A stretch of 64,000 bases of DNA from Okapia johnstoni (GCA_024291935.2 CM044305.1:93116397-93180396); one strand, 5' to 3'. Shown: positions 1 to 11,740, counted from the stretch's first letter. The notes: generated by a model not told the origin, from the letters alone. A program made the numbers and translations.

Positions 1-210
1 AACCACAATAAAGCATATATCACAATAAATTGATTCACACACACTTTTTATGGCTTCTCAGTACAATAAAAAAGTTATATTTTAACATTATAAGTATGTA
101 ATAGATTATGTCTAAAAAGAAACTATATATATCTTAATTAAAAATGCTTCATTGCTAAAAAATTTTAACTATCCTCTGATAATGCATGATGCCACAAACC
201 TTCAATTTGT

Positions 211-246
<36 letters not shown>

Positions 247-294
247 CTGTGAAGTGTTAAAAAGCAACAGTGCAATAGAATGAGTTATGCCTGT
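1..294 (-). mobile_element. Tigger-type (TcMar) DNA transposon, left-arm copy, partial
   Basis: This is the reverse complement of the element at 2182-2515. It ends at the inverted-repeat terminus (CAGGCATA motif read on the minus strand near 281-293). It includes the typical Tigger end with repeated TTTATTG-type motifs and a (TA)n microsatellite at 213-243. The other terminus lies outside the window. It is internally deleted and has no coding capacity. Confidence 0.7.
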
Positions 295-852
295 ACTTAG
301 GGTTAAATTCTTATGCACAGTACCCTGAATATCACACAAAAATGGTCATGCCAAGGTCCATGAATTAAACAGTTAATTTGGTGATCCCCAGAGATCAAAC
401 TTTGTGTGTTATTTGACTTATCGCAGTGTTTTGTGGCACCAATAGATATGAGGTTTATATTTATTTTTGAAGAACAATTTTAAATGTGGTAAAAAAACAT
501 GAGAGCTTTAATTTTCAAGTTATAATAGTTTTTGGATTTCAGTGATGCTTGCGTGGGTAAAAATGTAAGAATTTTGTTTTTGCTTATTACTGTCTTCATC
601 CTGACCAGTGCAAATGAGAAGAAACACTCTTTTATGCAGCCCTGGAATGGATTTACCCCATACTGGTTTTCGTAGTGTGGTCGATGATTGTTTTGGCTGT
701 CATACATCCCTTAATGGTTCTTTTATTCAATGTGACCACAGGTAAGGAATTAATTAGCAGAGATTCTTTCATTGTTCCTGTTTCTTCTCTCTGGGTCACT
801 AGCTTCTGATTCAAGTCTGGATCACTCTATCTGATAGGTGGTACATGTGTGC

Positions 853-1050
853 GTGGCTAAGTCACTTTGTCGTGTCTGACTCCTTGTGACCCTATGGACT
901 GTAGCTGCCAGACTCCTCTGTCCATGGAATTCTCCAGACAGAATACTGGAGTGGGTTGCCATTTTCCCTTCTCCAGGGGATCTTCCTGACCCAGGGATGA
1001 AAACCCAGGTCTCTTGCATTGCAGGCAGATTCTTTACCACCTGAGTCACT
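853..1050 (-). mobile_element. Bov-tA SINE in left inverted-repeat arm
   Basis: Minus-strand ruminant SINE. Read on the minus strand it shows the tRNA-derived head (box-B-like region near 1000-1030), then the BovB-derived tail ending in the AGTCAGACACGACAAAGTG-like motif. It is paired with the plus-strand copy at 1462-1638, so the SINE appears to predate the inverted duplication. Confidence 0.85.
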
Positions 1051-1461
1051 AGAACCTGTGAATACCAGATGGCCGACTATAATCATCTTTTCCATAAAAA
1101 TGTTCATTAATAAAACTACCTCACCTAATTTCCTATCTGGTTCTATTATTTTAAAAAATTTAAAAATTAAACAAACTTTTAATCCATCTTCATCCACATA
1201 AAGCTGTTGAGACCTGGACATAGTCTACCTTGTTTTATATCTTACTATCTTTTTTATCTCCCTAACAACCTCACGACGAATTCCAGTAAATCCCAGACAT
1301 GTTTTGAGGCTGCCCAGCACCTGAACTTGCAAACGATTGTGAGAATTCTCTATCTTAGTAAGTCATTGCTGGAGGCAGCTTGACTTCCTCTAAAGAATGG
1401 AAAGCCAGGTACTCACTTTCTAAACTCCTTACGAGCTAGGAAGTTAGCAGGAGACCGGTGT

Positions 1462-1638
1462 CCATCAATACAGGAGATGTAAGAGACACAGGTTTGATCC
1501 CTGGGTCAAGGAGATCCCCTGGAGGAGCATGGCAACCCACTCCAGTATTTTCCTTCTGGAGAATTCCATGGACAGAGGAGTCTGGCGGGCTACAGTCCAT
1601 AGGGTCACAGAGAGTCAGACACGACCAAAGTGACTTGC
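1462..1638 (+). mobile_element. Bov-tA SINE in right inverted-repeat arm
   Basis: Plus-strand counterpart of the SINE at 853-1050, with a degraded tRNA head and a well preserved BovB-derived body (CCACTCCAGTATT, ATGGACAGAGGAG, GGCTACAGTCCAT motifs). The sequence beyond its 3' end continues to match the left arm, so the homology is not just SINE against SINE. Confidence 0.85.
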
Positions 1639-2181
1639 CACGCACACATGTACCACCTATCAGAAGAGTGATCCAGACTTGAAATCAGAAGCTAGTGACC
1701 CTGAGCAAACAGGAACAATGATTAATCTCTGCTAATTAAATCCTTACCTGTTGGTCACATTGAATAAAGAACCAATGAAGGGATGATATGACAGCCAAAA
1801 CAAACATCGACCAAACGCACATAAATGGGGTAAATCCATTTCCAAGGCCTGCCTAAAAGAGTGGTTTCTTCTCATTCACTGGACAGATGAAGACAGTAAT
1901 AAGCTCAAATTCTTACATTTTACCCACGCATCATACACAGAAATCCAAAAACTATATAACTTGGAAAAATAAAGCTCTCATGTTTTTTACCACCATTTAA
2001 AAATGTTTTCAAAAATAAATATAAAACTCATATCTCTTGGTGCCACAACACAGGAGAATAGTCAAAAAACACACAAAGTTTTGATTCTGTGGGTCCCAAA
2101 TTACATTTTAATTCAAGGCCTTGCAGAGACCTTTTGTGTGATATTCAGGGTACTAGTGCCATAATGGAAATTAACCCGAAG

Positions 2182-2515
2182 TACAGGCATACCTCATTCT
2201 ATTGCACTTTGCTTTATTACACCTGTCCACCCAGATATTATATATATAATATAAATATATATATATTTTACAAATTTGAAGGTTTGTGGCAACCTTCATT
2301 ATCAAGGATAGTTAGAATTTTTTTAGCAATGAAAGCATTTTTAATTAAGATATATATAGTCTTTTTAGACATAATGCTATTACATACAATATAATTTAAA
2401 TAATAAACTTTTATATGGTACGAGAAGCCAAAAAGTGTGTGTGACTCAATTTATTGTGATATCTGCTTTATTGTGGTGGTCTGAAACTGAACCCACAATA
2501 TCTCCAAGGTATACT
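2182..2515 (+). mobile_element. Tigger-type (TcMar) nonautonomous DNA transposon
   Basis: Begins with a CAGGCATACCTC terminus and ends with the matching inverted terminus near 2500-2514 (CTCCAAGGTATAC). It carries the characteristic Tigger terminal sequence (GGTTTGTGGCAACCTT and TTTAGACATAATGCTATT motifs). At about 330 bases it is an internally deleted, non-coding copy. A related copy sits at 53300-53702. Confidence 0.8.
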
Positions 2516-3047
2516 AACTGGAATTGGGAAATAAGGTATCTATTTGGTCCATCTCAGAGCACTCAAAAACCTCATCACTGAATCCTCCTCATCAACCAAC
2601 GGCCCTCCCTCTTTGTCCAGTCAGACTTTGTTAGCAGCCTCTCCTGATGATTCCTTGTCATTTGAGTTGTGGCACTTTGTGCAAGGAGAACATAATCAAA
2701 CCCACACTGGTCCCGGGCCTATGATACAGAAAAGAGCACAAGACATGTGATGAAAGCCAAGTGTATTTCTACAAGGTCAGACTCTGAAATGCCACTGGAG
2801 TGAAACCAGGCTTTGTGCCTGTTATTCAGTATCTTAGGATGGTTGACCCTGAATATTAAGAGGAAATAGGGATGCGCTACATAATGAGGCTGTAAAGGGA
2901 CTGCTGGATCCAGGAGATCCTTGGGGATAACTCCTAGTACTGCCATGATCTCCAACGACCAGAATGAGAAGATACAGATAGGACTGCCGAGGGCTTGGAT
3001 CCCTAGATGAGGTCTGGGTCACACCACCCCTGTCCAGAAGAACATCA
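2516..3047. other. Intergenic, nothing recognised
   Basis: No gene, splice-site series or repeat family was recognised here. Short open frames at 2544-2750 and 2719-2955 show no protein similarity I know and are probably chance. Confidence 0.4.
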
Positions 3048-3206
3048 GGGGAACTTCCCCTGTCAGTCCCAGCATTTAAAACTCCACACTTGGGATTTTT
3101 TGTGTGTTTTTTTTTTTTTCCTGCATGGGGCAATGGAATCGTTCACTGGTCAGGAACTAAGAATTCCACATACCCTGTAGCCAAAAATTTAAAAAAAAAA
3201 AAAAAG
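3048..3206 (+). mobile_element. CHR-type tRNA SINE, disrupted
   Basis: Starts with a GGGAACTTCCCCTG-type tRNA head and resumes after a poly-T interruption with GGTCAGGAACTAAGAATTCC, ending in an A-rich tail (3187-3206). It resembles the short cetartiodactyl CHR-like SINEs seen elsewhere in the window, with an internal T-rich insertion around 3105-3120. Confidence 0.6.
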
Positions 3207-3398
3207 AACATCATATTGCCAAGATAAAAGGATAATGGAAAAGGGGAATGATGAATCAAATATTTACTTTGGCCTTGTGACCTGAAATGCACATGTGGAA
3301 TATAGCATTATTCACACCTTCTTTCATGCAATGATATGTGTGTTTTGTGTAGTATATCTGATATATATATATATTATAGATATATAAATATCAGTTTT

Positions 3399-3845
3399 TC
3401 AATTCAGTTCAGTTCAGTTGCTCAGTCGTGTCCAACTCTTTGCGACCCCATGAATCGCAGCACGCCAGGCCTCCCTGTCCATCACCAACTCCCGGAGTCT
3501 CACCCAAACCCATGTCCATCGAGTCGGTGATGCCATCCAACCATCTCATCCTCTGTCGTCCCCTTCTCCTCCCGCCCCCAATCCTACCCAGCATTAGGGT
3601 CTTTTCCAATGAGTCAACCCTTCGCATGAGGTGGCCAAAGTATTGGAGTTTCAGCTTCAACATCAGTCCTTCCAATGAACACCCAGGATTGATCTCTTTA
3701 GGATGGATTGATTGGATCTCCTTGCAGTCCAAGGGACTCTCAAGAGTCTTCTCCAACACCACAGTTCAAAAGCATCAATTCTGCGGCGCTCAGCTTTCTT
3801 CACTGTCCAACTCTCACATCCATACATGACCACTGGAAAAACCAT
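3399..3845 (-). mobile_element. BovB (RTE) LINE 3' fragment
   Basis: Minus-strand 3' end of BovB. The left boundary shows the tandem GTTCA tail units (3402-3418). The antisense reading gives the conserved BovB C-terminal region ([30 protein letters not shown]). It is 5'-truncated and lies next to a plus-strand BovB copy at 3907-5833. Confidence 0.9.
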
Positions 3846-3906
3846 ATGTAAATACTCTTTTAAATTAATTTTTCTCTTTCTCTCTTACTTAGGATATGCA
3901 GTACAT

Positions 3907-5833
3907 TGTACAGGAGATGAGAATCAAGACCATCCCCGGGGAAAAGAAATGCAAAAAAGCAAAATGGCTGTCTGAGGAGGCCTTACAAATATCTGTGAAA
4001 GGAAGAGAAGTGAAAAGCAAAGGAGAAAAGGAAAGATATTCCCATTTGAATGCAGAGTTCCAAAGAATAGCAAAGAGAGATAAGAAAGCCTTCCTCAGCG
4101 ATCAATGCAAAGAAATAGAGGAAAACAACAGAATGGGAAAGACTAGAGATCTCTTCAAGAAAATTAATGATACCAAGGGAATATTTCACACAAAGATGGG
4201 CTCGATAAAGGACAGAAATGGTATGGACCTAACAGAAGCAGAAGATACTAAGAAGAGGCGGCAAGAATACACAAAAAAGATCTTCATGACCCAGATAATC
4301 ACGATGGTGTGATCACTCACCTAGAGCCAGACATCTTGGAATGTGAAGTCAAGTGGGCCTTAGGAAGCATCACTATGAACAAAGCTAGTGCAGGTGATGG
4401 AAGTCCAGTTGAGCTATTTCAAATCCTGAAAGATGATGCTGTGAAAGTGCTGCATTCAATATGCCAGCAAATTTGGAAAACTCAGCAGTGGCCACAGGAC
4501 TGGAAAAAGTCAGTTTTCATTCCATTCCCCAAAAAACGCAATGCCAAAGAATGCTCAAACTACTGCACAATTGCACTCATCTCACACACTAGCAAAGTAA
4601 TGCTCAAAATTCTCCAAGCCCGTCTTCAGCAATACGTGAACCGTGAATTTCCAGATGTTCAAGCTGGTTTTAGAAAAGGCAGATGAACCAGAGATCAAAT
4701 TGCCAACATCCACTGGATCATCGAAAAAGCAAGAGAGTTCCTGAAAAACATCTATTTCTGCTTTAGTGATTATGCCAAAGCCTTTGATTATGTGGATCAC
4801 AATAAACTGTGGAAAAATCTTCAAGAGATGGGAATACTAGACCACCTGACTGGCCTCTTGAGAAACCTGGATGCAGGTCAGGAACAACAGTTAGAACTGG
4901 ACATGAAACAACAGACTAGTTCCAAGTAGGAAAAGGAGTATGTCAAGGCTGTATATTATCACCCTGCTTATTTAACTTATATGCAGAGTACATCATGAGA
5001 AATGCTGGGCTGAAAGAAGCACAAGCTGGAATCAAGATTGCCAGGAGAAATATCAATAATCTCAGATATGCAGATGACACCACCCTGATGACATAAAGCG
5101 AAGAAGAACTAAAGAGCTTCTTGATGAGAGTGAAACAGGAGAGTGAACAAGTTGGCTTAAAGCTCAACATTCAGAAAAGTAAGATCATGGCATCTGGTCC
5201 CATCACTTCATGGGAAATGGATGGGGAAACAGTGGAAACAGTGTCAGACTTTATTTTGGGGGCTCCAAAATCACTGCAGATGGTGATTGCAGCCATGAAA
5301 TTAAAAGACACTTACTCCTTGGAAGGAAGGTTATGACCAACCTAGATAGCATATTAAAAAGCAGAGACATTACTTTGCCAACAAAGGTCCGTCTAGTCAA
5401 GGCTATGGTTTTTCCAGAAGTCATGTATGGATGTGAGAGTTGGAGGGTGAAGAAGGCTGAGCGCCGAAGAATTGATGCTTTTGAACTGTGGTGTTGGAGA
5501 AGACTCTTGAGAGTCCCTTGGACTGCAAGGAGATCCAACCAGTCCATCCTAAAAGAGATCAGTCCTGGGTGGTCATTGGAAGGACTGATGTTGAATCTGA
5601 AACTCCAATACTTTGGCCACCTCATGCAAAGAGTTGACTCATTGGAAAAGACCCTGATGCTGGGAAGGATTTGGGGCAGGAGAAGAAGGGGATGACAGAG
5701 GATGAGATGGCTGGATGGCATCACCGACTCTATGGATATGAGGTTGGGTAAACTCCGGGAGTTGGTGATGGACAGGAAGGCCTGGTGTGCTGCAATTCAT
5801 GGGGTTGCAAAGAATTGGACACGACTCAGTACA
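3907..5833 (+). mobile_element. BovB (RTE) LINE, 5'-truncated, reverse transcriptase region
   Basis: About 1.9 kb of the BovB reverse-transcriptase half. Open stretches at 3896-4312, 4309-4686 and 5210-5695 carry recognisable pieces: CKKAKWLSE, the RT region near the YAKAF motif (about 4770-4800), the YADD catalytic motif near 5068-5080, and the C-terminal block ending near 5830. Frameshifts and stops separate these pieces, including TGA at 4684 and a stop just after the YADD motif, so it is not functional. It begins beyond the endonuclease domain. Confidence 0.92.
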
Positions 5834-6374
5834 CTTTGTGGAGTTAGAAGTTCTTCTAGGATCTGGGCTAGAGAACTTTTGATTGAGATCACTCTGGGTC
5901 CAAATGCATTCTTGGATGACTTCAAAGTTGAGACCAAAGACACAAGAATATTCTCTCTCTCTCTCTCCCTTCTACCTTTCCTTCCCTTCTTTTTCCTATC
6001 TTCTTCCTTAGAGTGTGAGTCCTCCATCATTGTGGGGACTTCTTCACTCCCCAGCCAGAGGTTAGGGCACCCTTTGCCTTCTACTTTGTCCCAGAATTGT
6101 AATTCTTGTAAAGGAGATGCAATCTCTAAATTCCTTTTGTGATTCCTCTCAAGAGGTCCAGCGGTCACCGTAGAGAGAGGAATCCTTATGTTCTGGCTTA
6201 TCAGCTCAGAGTTTCTGATGTGCCTTTGCAGATAAAGTTCCTACCATTACTCTTGCTTCACTTTTTAAAAATGATCAAAATACCAAGAGATTCTTTTTAA
6301 GCCAGTTCACTATAACTGTATGTTAGAAAGTTCATCTGTTAGAAAGTCCTTATAGGGAAAGTGGTGCAACATGA
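5834..6374. other. Intergenic, no gene seen
   Basis: Contains a CT-rich run at 5953-5970 but no recognisable repeat family or exon. Confidence 0.4.
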
Positions 6375-6593
6375 GTTAACACATGAACTTTGCAAGTAGA
6401 ATGAACCAGGCTCTGCCACTTACTAGGCGTGACCTTTGGTAAGTACCTCACCTCTCCAAGTTTCAGTTTTCTCATCTGTACCATAGGGCTCATGACCACT
6501 GCAAAGACTGGAAGAAACAATGACCCACATAATTACAAAGCATAATGTCAGGCACATTGTAATTGCTCTACAAATGTTTTTCATTGTTATTAT
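6375..6593 (+). mobile_element. MIR SINE
   Basis: Shows the MIR core order: CTCTGCCACTTACTAG, then a GACC..GTAAGT segment, TTTCAGTTTTCTCATCTGTA, and the AATGTCAGGCACATTGTAA region. This is an ancient mammalian SINE. Confidence 0.8.
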
Positions 6594-6735
6594 GACACTC
6601 TATAGAATGCAAGTACTAGGAGAGCAGGGATATTTTTTTTCTGTCTTGTTCACCACTGTATCTCTAGTGCCTGGAGTACAGTTTGGTATATAGTAGACAC
6701 ACATTAATTATGTATTGAGTGAATGAATAATATGT
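6594..6735 (+). mobile_element. L2 LINE 3' end
   Basis: Matches the L2 3'-terminal pattern: AGAGCAGGGAT, TTGTTCACCACTGTATC, AGTGCCTGGAGTACAG, and the terminal TGAGTGAATGAATAA. Confidence 0.75.
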
Positions 6736-6849
6736 GTATTATATTGTCTTTGGTAATTCCCACAGTGTTAGGTACATGTAAATGTCTATTAATAGCAAGA
6801 ATCCTGAAATAGTATAGCCATTAAAAACCCGAGAGATCAAAACCAACAT

Positions 6850-7110
6850 TTTTATCTTACAGATGAGGAGACTGAGGTTCAGGGAGATTGAGTGAGTTGT
6901 CCAAAGTCATAGAATCAGTTAAAGGCAGTGTGGGTGGTTAACAGCTCAGACTTCAAAGTCAAACCACATAAGTTCAAATACCTACTCCTACTTACAAGCT
7001 GTCTGATTTGGGCAAGTTACTTTACCTCTCTGTACCTCAGTTTTCTCATGTGCAAAGTGAGGATAATGAGTAAATTCCTCAACACGCAGCGTTTTTATCA
7101 GCATTAGACA
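6850..7110. mobile_element. Two MIR fragments, opposite orientations
   Basis: 6850-6925 is minus-strand MIR (ACAGATGAGGAGACTGAGG motif). 6930-7110 is plus-strand MIR (CTGATTTGGGCAAGTTAC, CCTCAGTTTTCTCATG motifs). They are adjacent but inverted, so they are independent insertions. Confidence 0.7.
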
Positions 7111-7121
7111 AGTTAATATAT

Positions 7122-7145
7122 ATGCCTGTGTGTGTGTGTGTGTGC
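7122..7145 (+). repeat. (TG)n microsatellite
   Basis: Short uninterrupted TG run immediately before the 3' end of a minus-strand SINE, a usual position for SINE-tail microsatellites in ruminants. Confidence 0.85.
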
Positions 7146-7349
7146 ATAGTCTCTCAGATGTGTCCTACTCTTTGTGACCTCATTGAATGTAGCCCCCCAG
7201 GCTCCTCTGTCCATGGGATTCTGCAGGCAAGAAGATTGGAGTGGATAACCATTCCCTCCTCCAAGGGATCTTCTCGACCCAAGGATCAAACCCAGGTCTC
7301 TTGCATTGCAGGTGGATTCTTTACTGTCTGAGCCACCAGGGAAGCCCAT
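7146..7349 (-). mobile_element. Bov-tA SINE
   Basis: Complete minus-strand copy. The right end carries the tRNA head (GAGCCACCAGGGAAGCC read on the plus strand) and the left end carries the BovB-derived tail. Confidence 0.9.
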
Positions 7350-7359
7350 AGATACGCCT

Positions 7360-7579
7360 CAGTTCAGTTTAGTTCAGTTCAGTTCAGTCGCTCAGTCGTG
7401 TCTGACTCTTTGCGACTCCATGGACTGCAGCACACCAGGCCTCCCTGTCCATCACCAACTCCTGGAGTTTACTCAAACTCATGTCCATTGAGTTGGTGAT
7501 GCCATCCAACCATCTCATCCTCTGTCGTCCCCTTCTCCTCCTGCCTTCAATCTTTCCCAGCATCAGGGTCTTTTCAAAT
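7360..7579 (-). mobile_element. BovB 3' fragment
   Basis: Minus-strand BovB 3' end with tandem AGTTC tail units at the left. Flanking GATACGCCT and GATATGCCT (before 7360 and at 7581-7589) look like a slightly diverged target-site duplication, so this is a separate insertion. Confidence 0.88.
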
Positions 7580-8039
7580 AGATATGCCTGGCATATAATA
7601 AATGCTTTGTGTATTAGCTATTATCATTTATTAGTTATAGAGCTAGAAGTCTTCCTACTTTCAGTCCAAGGGGTTTCCTAACATATTGGTTGGTTGAGTT
7701 AGGTATTTCTCTGCTGGAATGAATTTCTTCAGGTTTCCAGAAAGTATGTAATTGCTTCTGTGAAAGGCAAAGCAGATCAGCCTGCCTCAGAGCTTCATCC
7801 TGTCTGGTGGCTTTTCACTGTAACATTTAGATTGCAAATGCACCATTGTTTACCTTGTCATCTGGAATGGGAATACGTACTTTTCTTGGTGCTGAAAGTG
7901 TGTCCTGCACAAATATTATTCAGGGACTTCATCATCTTTTAATTCCTAGTGTCTGGCACATATTCAAGTTTGGTTAAATATTAGTTATGTGTTAAAGCAA
8001 TGTACCCTCCTTTAGATCTTTTGTCATATGATCATGCAG

Positions 8040-8250
8040 AAATAGCAGGAGTCAGAGAATTTTTCTGTAAAGGACCAAATAGTAAATATTTTGGGCTTGA
8101 GTGCCACACAGTCTCTGCCATAACTACTCAACTTTGCTATGAAAGCAGCCATAGACATAAACAAACAGGTGTCTCTGTGTTCTTATAAAACATTATTTGC
8201 AAAAAACAAGTGGCTGGTCTTGGGCCGTAGTTTGCCAGCTCCTGGTTTCT
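8040..8250 (+). mobile_element. hAT-Charlie-type nonautonomous transposon
   Basis: Contains the common pattern TTCTGTAAAGGACCAAATAG, AAATATTTTGGGCTTG, ACTACTCAACTTTGC and GGGCCGTAGTTTGCC. The same family appears at 12078-12560 and 48283-48490. The exact subfamily name is not certain. Confidence 0.65.
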
Positions 8251-8517
8251 AGAGTAGCAAGAGATTTAGAGACTGAAATGGATAAAAGTGATGAATCTGT
8301 TAGAAGCATGTACTCCAATAAAATTTAATCATTTGATTTTCATTAAACAAATGAACAGAGGTTTAAACCATAAGCAAATTCATTTGAATTATAAGCTTTT
8401 CTATTGGATGTTGTCTGGACCTGTTTTATCCATGTTGGAAGTGAACCAACTAGCAAAGACCAAAATAAAATTAACTAGGTACAAGTTAGTATGGGGGCCA
8501 CGAGTGAACTTGAACAA

Positions 8518-8612
8518 ACTCTGTGAGATAGTGGAGGACACGGAAGCCTAGCGTGCTGCAGTTCTTGGGGTCACAAAGAGTCAGACACAATTTAGTGACT
8601 GAACAACAACAA
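8518..8612 (+). mobile_element. BovB extreme 3' end
   Basis: A short plus-strand BovB tail (GGGGTCACAAAGAGTCAGAC) ending in a CAACAA-type repeat tail instead of the GAACT-type tail seen elsewhere. Confidence 0.75.
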
Positions 8613-9855
8613 CACGAGTACAGTGATTCAAAGTTGGGGTTTCTATTCTTTGGGGTTCTTATGCTTGATTCTTTTTGACAGCCAGTAGTTGTCGACCATA
8701 TGACTTAGGGCATGGTTGCTCAGGGGCCCAGAGGGATAGTAAAGCACGACTAGGGAGTCCTGCTCATCCTCTGCCTGTTACTTCGACTCCAAAACTTGCA
8801 CAACAAAGTCTCTACTCTAGCTTTTTAAAATGTGGCCGATAACAATAGGGAGAGGGGACTTATTCATTCATTTGACAACCTACTGAACATCTATTCTATG
8901 ACAATGATTATGAGAATCTACAGAAGGAAGCTAAAAAGATGAAAAGATGCATGATTCCAGCCTTTACAGTGCTCCCAAGCCAGTGGGGGAGACAGAACAG
9001 CCAATAAGCAATAACACTTGAACTAGAGTGTGATATTGTTAGTGTCGTTGGAAAGCATTGACTTGACTACTCCTAGAGTTTTAAAATCATATAGTATGTT
9101 ATTTGGATACTAAAAATTTACATGGGACTTTGAGGACGTTCAGACCCAGTAGTTAGTATAAGCAAAATTAATTGCTATCGTAACACTTAATTTTATATGC
9201 ATATGGATGAACTTTCAATCAAATCTCATCCCTAGAAACACTACACGCAGAGAAGAAAGAATTTTTCTCATTTGGTTAGTTTATGAAGTAACCATTAAAA
9301 AAATCCCAATTTGTTTGACGTTTGTCTGGAAGGATAACAAACCAAAACAGACCTGAAGAGAAACAGAGTCCTTCATTGTCTCATGATCAATACTAGACTG
9401 CACAGAACAGGGTGCAGAAAATAAGGAAGAAATACCCCTTATTATAAATATGTCATGACTAAATCCTATCTGATGTATTTGGCATTGGAGAATAATTGGA
9501 AATTCTATTTATGGTCCTATTTACACTTCTATTGTCAAAATTAATGATTCACTATAAGTGAGAAGTTTTGCCTATATTCATCACCATCAGTGCCTGTGAC
9601 TAAATTAAGATGTGTTTATATTTCCACAAACCTTGATTTTCATTGCAAAGTCCCAGACTCAAATTTTACCATTCATGACCAATGGCCTAAAACGTCATCC
9701 CTAAATTGACAAATCCTTACCCTTCAAAATAAACATTCATTTTTGATAAGTTTTATTAACTACTGAACGGATAGAAATGTCTAGCGTATGTCTAAGGAAT
9801 GACAATGAAACAAACCCTGAATATCCACCATCAAGAAACAAGAAATGGATACATT
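8613..9855. other. Intergenic, mostly unassigned
   Basis: An L2-like stretch may lie around 8860-9000 (ATTCATTCATTTGACAA.. motif). Otherwise nothing is recognised. No exon-like open frame occurs. Confidence 0.35.
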
Positions 9856-11400
9856 TTAAAAAATTAAATTTTCCTTTGTATAAGTAATGCATTACATGCT
9901 AGAAATTCAAAATTTACAAGAGGGTATACATACATTGAAAATTCTATCATTTTCATTTAGGTAAAGTCCTTCCTTATTCTTTTTATGACTACAGAGTATT
10001 CTATTTATAGATGTAGTATCATTTATTTACCAGTCACCTATTGATTTGTATTTTACTTGTTTCTAATACGTTGCTTTTATTTTAAAAATGATGCAATGAC
10101 TAACCTTGTGTGTAAATCATTTAACACATATATGAGTATATCTGCAGAATAAATTCCTAGAAGTGGAACAGTTTGGTCAAAAGGTATATATACTTTATTT
10201 TCTGTTTTTTAAGGCATGAGTATTTTTATACAGAGAAAATGTGTCCTTCTATCAGCAATGCATGAGAGTGCTTATTTTCCCAAACTTTCAAGAATGAACT
10301 GTGTCGTTAAGCTTTGTCAGTGTTACAGGTGGCAAAAATTATATCATGGTGTTTACATTTGCATTTCTCTTATTATTACTGAAGCTGAGCATCTTCTTTT
10401 TTTCTATATGATTCCATTTATACGAGGTTCTCCAAGAGGTGAAACTAATCCATGATGATAGAAATCAAAATAAAGGTCTGGGGCAGAGAGAGACTGGAAA
10501 GAAGTATAAGAAGTATAAGAAATTTTTCCAGGGCAATGAAAATATTCTTTATTTTGATAGGTGGTATGAATGTTACTTCAATTTAGAAAAAAAAAGATAA
10601 GCACTTAAGTACTGTGCACAGTATCTGGTAGCAGGTGCGTGTTAAGGACTGCTGAATGAAATGCTGATGCCCTGAGCGATGAAGATGAGGGAGGATGGAT
10701 TCGTGCTGGACTTCTCACAGGTTCCACTGCCTCCCAAGGGCGAGAACTAGCCATGACCCAGGGTTGCACTTAGGACCCCTCTGAGCATCTTTTCATATGT
10801 CAATAGCCATTTTTATTTGCTCTTCTGTGAACTGTGTGTTCATCTTCACCTATTTTTTCTAAGGCTTGTTGGTCTTTTTTCCTATTTATTTGTGAAAGAT
10901 ATTCATTATGGGGAACTATGCTCTTTATCTGCAGAGAAAGCAATGGCACCCCACTCCAGTACTCTTGCCTGGAGGATCCCATGGACGGAGGAGCCTGGTA
11001 GGCTGCAGTCCCTGGGGTCACTAAGAGTCGGACAGGACTGAGTGACTTCACTTTCACTTTGTACTTTCATGCATTGGAGAAGGAAATGGCAACCCACTGC
11101 AGTGTTCTTGCCTGGAGAATCCCAGGGACGGGGGAGCCTGGTGGGCTGCCGTCTATGGGGTCGCACAGAGTCGGACACGACTGAAGTGACTTTGCAGCAG
11201 TAGCAGCAGCAGCAGCTCTTTATCTGATATTAATTCTTCTCCCCAGTTCATTTATCTCTTAACTTCGTGGTTAACTAGGTGGTTTTGCCATACATAAATT
11301 CTTTATTATTGTGTAGTCTAGTGTATCCATCTTTTTTATGGTTTGGGGGTTTTCTGAGAAAGTCTATATTGAGAAAGTCCTCTCCAAGAGTAAAAAACAA
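9856..11400 (-). mobile_element. Old L1 fragments (minus) with nested insertions
   Basis: L1-like antisense sequence covers 9856-10394 and resumes at about 10780-10920 and 11227-11400. It is interrupted at 10395-10780 by a segment flanked by the direct repeat TGAGCATCTT and at 10932-11214 by a Bov-A2 SINE. No L1 reading frame survives. Confidence 0.6.
10932..11214 (+). mobile_element. Bov-A2 dimeric SINE with exact target-site duplication
   Basis: Two head-to-tail BovA monomers (each with CCACTCCAGTACTCTTGCC-like and GGACGGAGGAGCCTGG-like motifs) are followed by a (CAG)n-type tail. An identical 12-base flank GCTCTTTATCTG occurs at 10920-10931 and 11215-11226, giving clear boundaries and indicating a fairly young insertion. 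Confidence 0.93.
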
Positions 11401-11740
11401 CAGACACTGAAACAGAGCTATAATTCTTGACTCTTCCTGCTATTGATTGTAAACACTATTTCACCTGTAGCATCTCTACAACTGACCTCAGGCACTGAAA
11501 TGGAATGGCTTGGGTATAAAGAGTTCTGCGTGGTGACACTTCAGAAACCCAGGTGCTATGGAAATTTGATCCAGTTCTGTTGTTTAAAACACACTCACCA
11601 ATTGTCTATTATGAGTAAAACACTGTACCAGGCAACTTGTGGGATACAAAGAGAAAAAAAAATGGGTCTTTCCCTATAAAAAGCTTGTGATACAGTGTGG
11701 GAGATAGATTTGGTTAGAAATATGAATCATCAATGTTCTT

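Larger units (their letters stand above)
1..2515. repeat. Large inverted repeat (two ~1 kb arms)
   Basis: Left arm is about 1-1035 and right arm about 1465-2484, in opposite orientation around a spacer of roughly 430 bases. Paired landmarks have a near-constant coordinate sum of about 2483-2494. The stretch around 841-856 is an exact reverse complement of 1638-1653. The block 731-737 pairs with 1753-1759, and the outer block 3-60 pairs with about 2420-2480. Each arm holds, from outside in, a Tigger-like transposon end with a (TA)n run, about 550 bases of other sequence and a Bov-tA SINE. The arms match closely but carry many substitutions and small indels. The left arm is cut by the window start, so the real arm may be longer. 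Confidence 0.9.
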
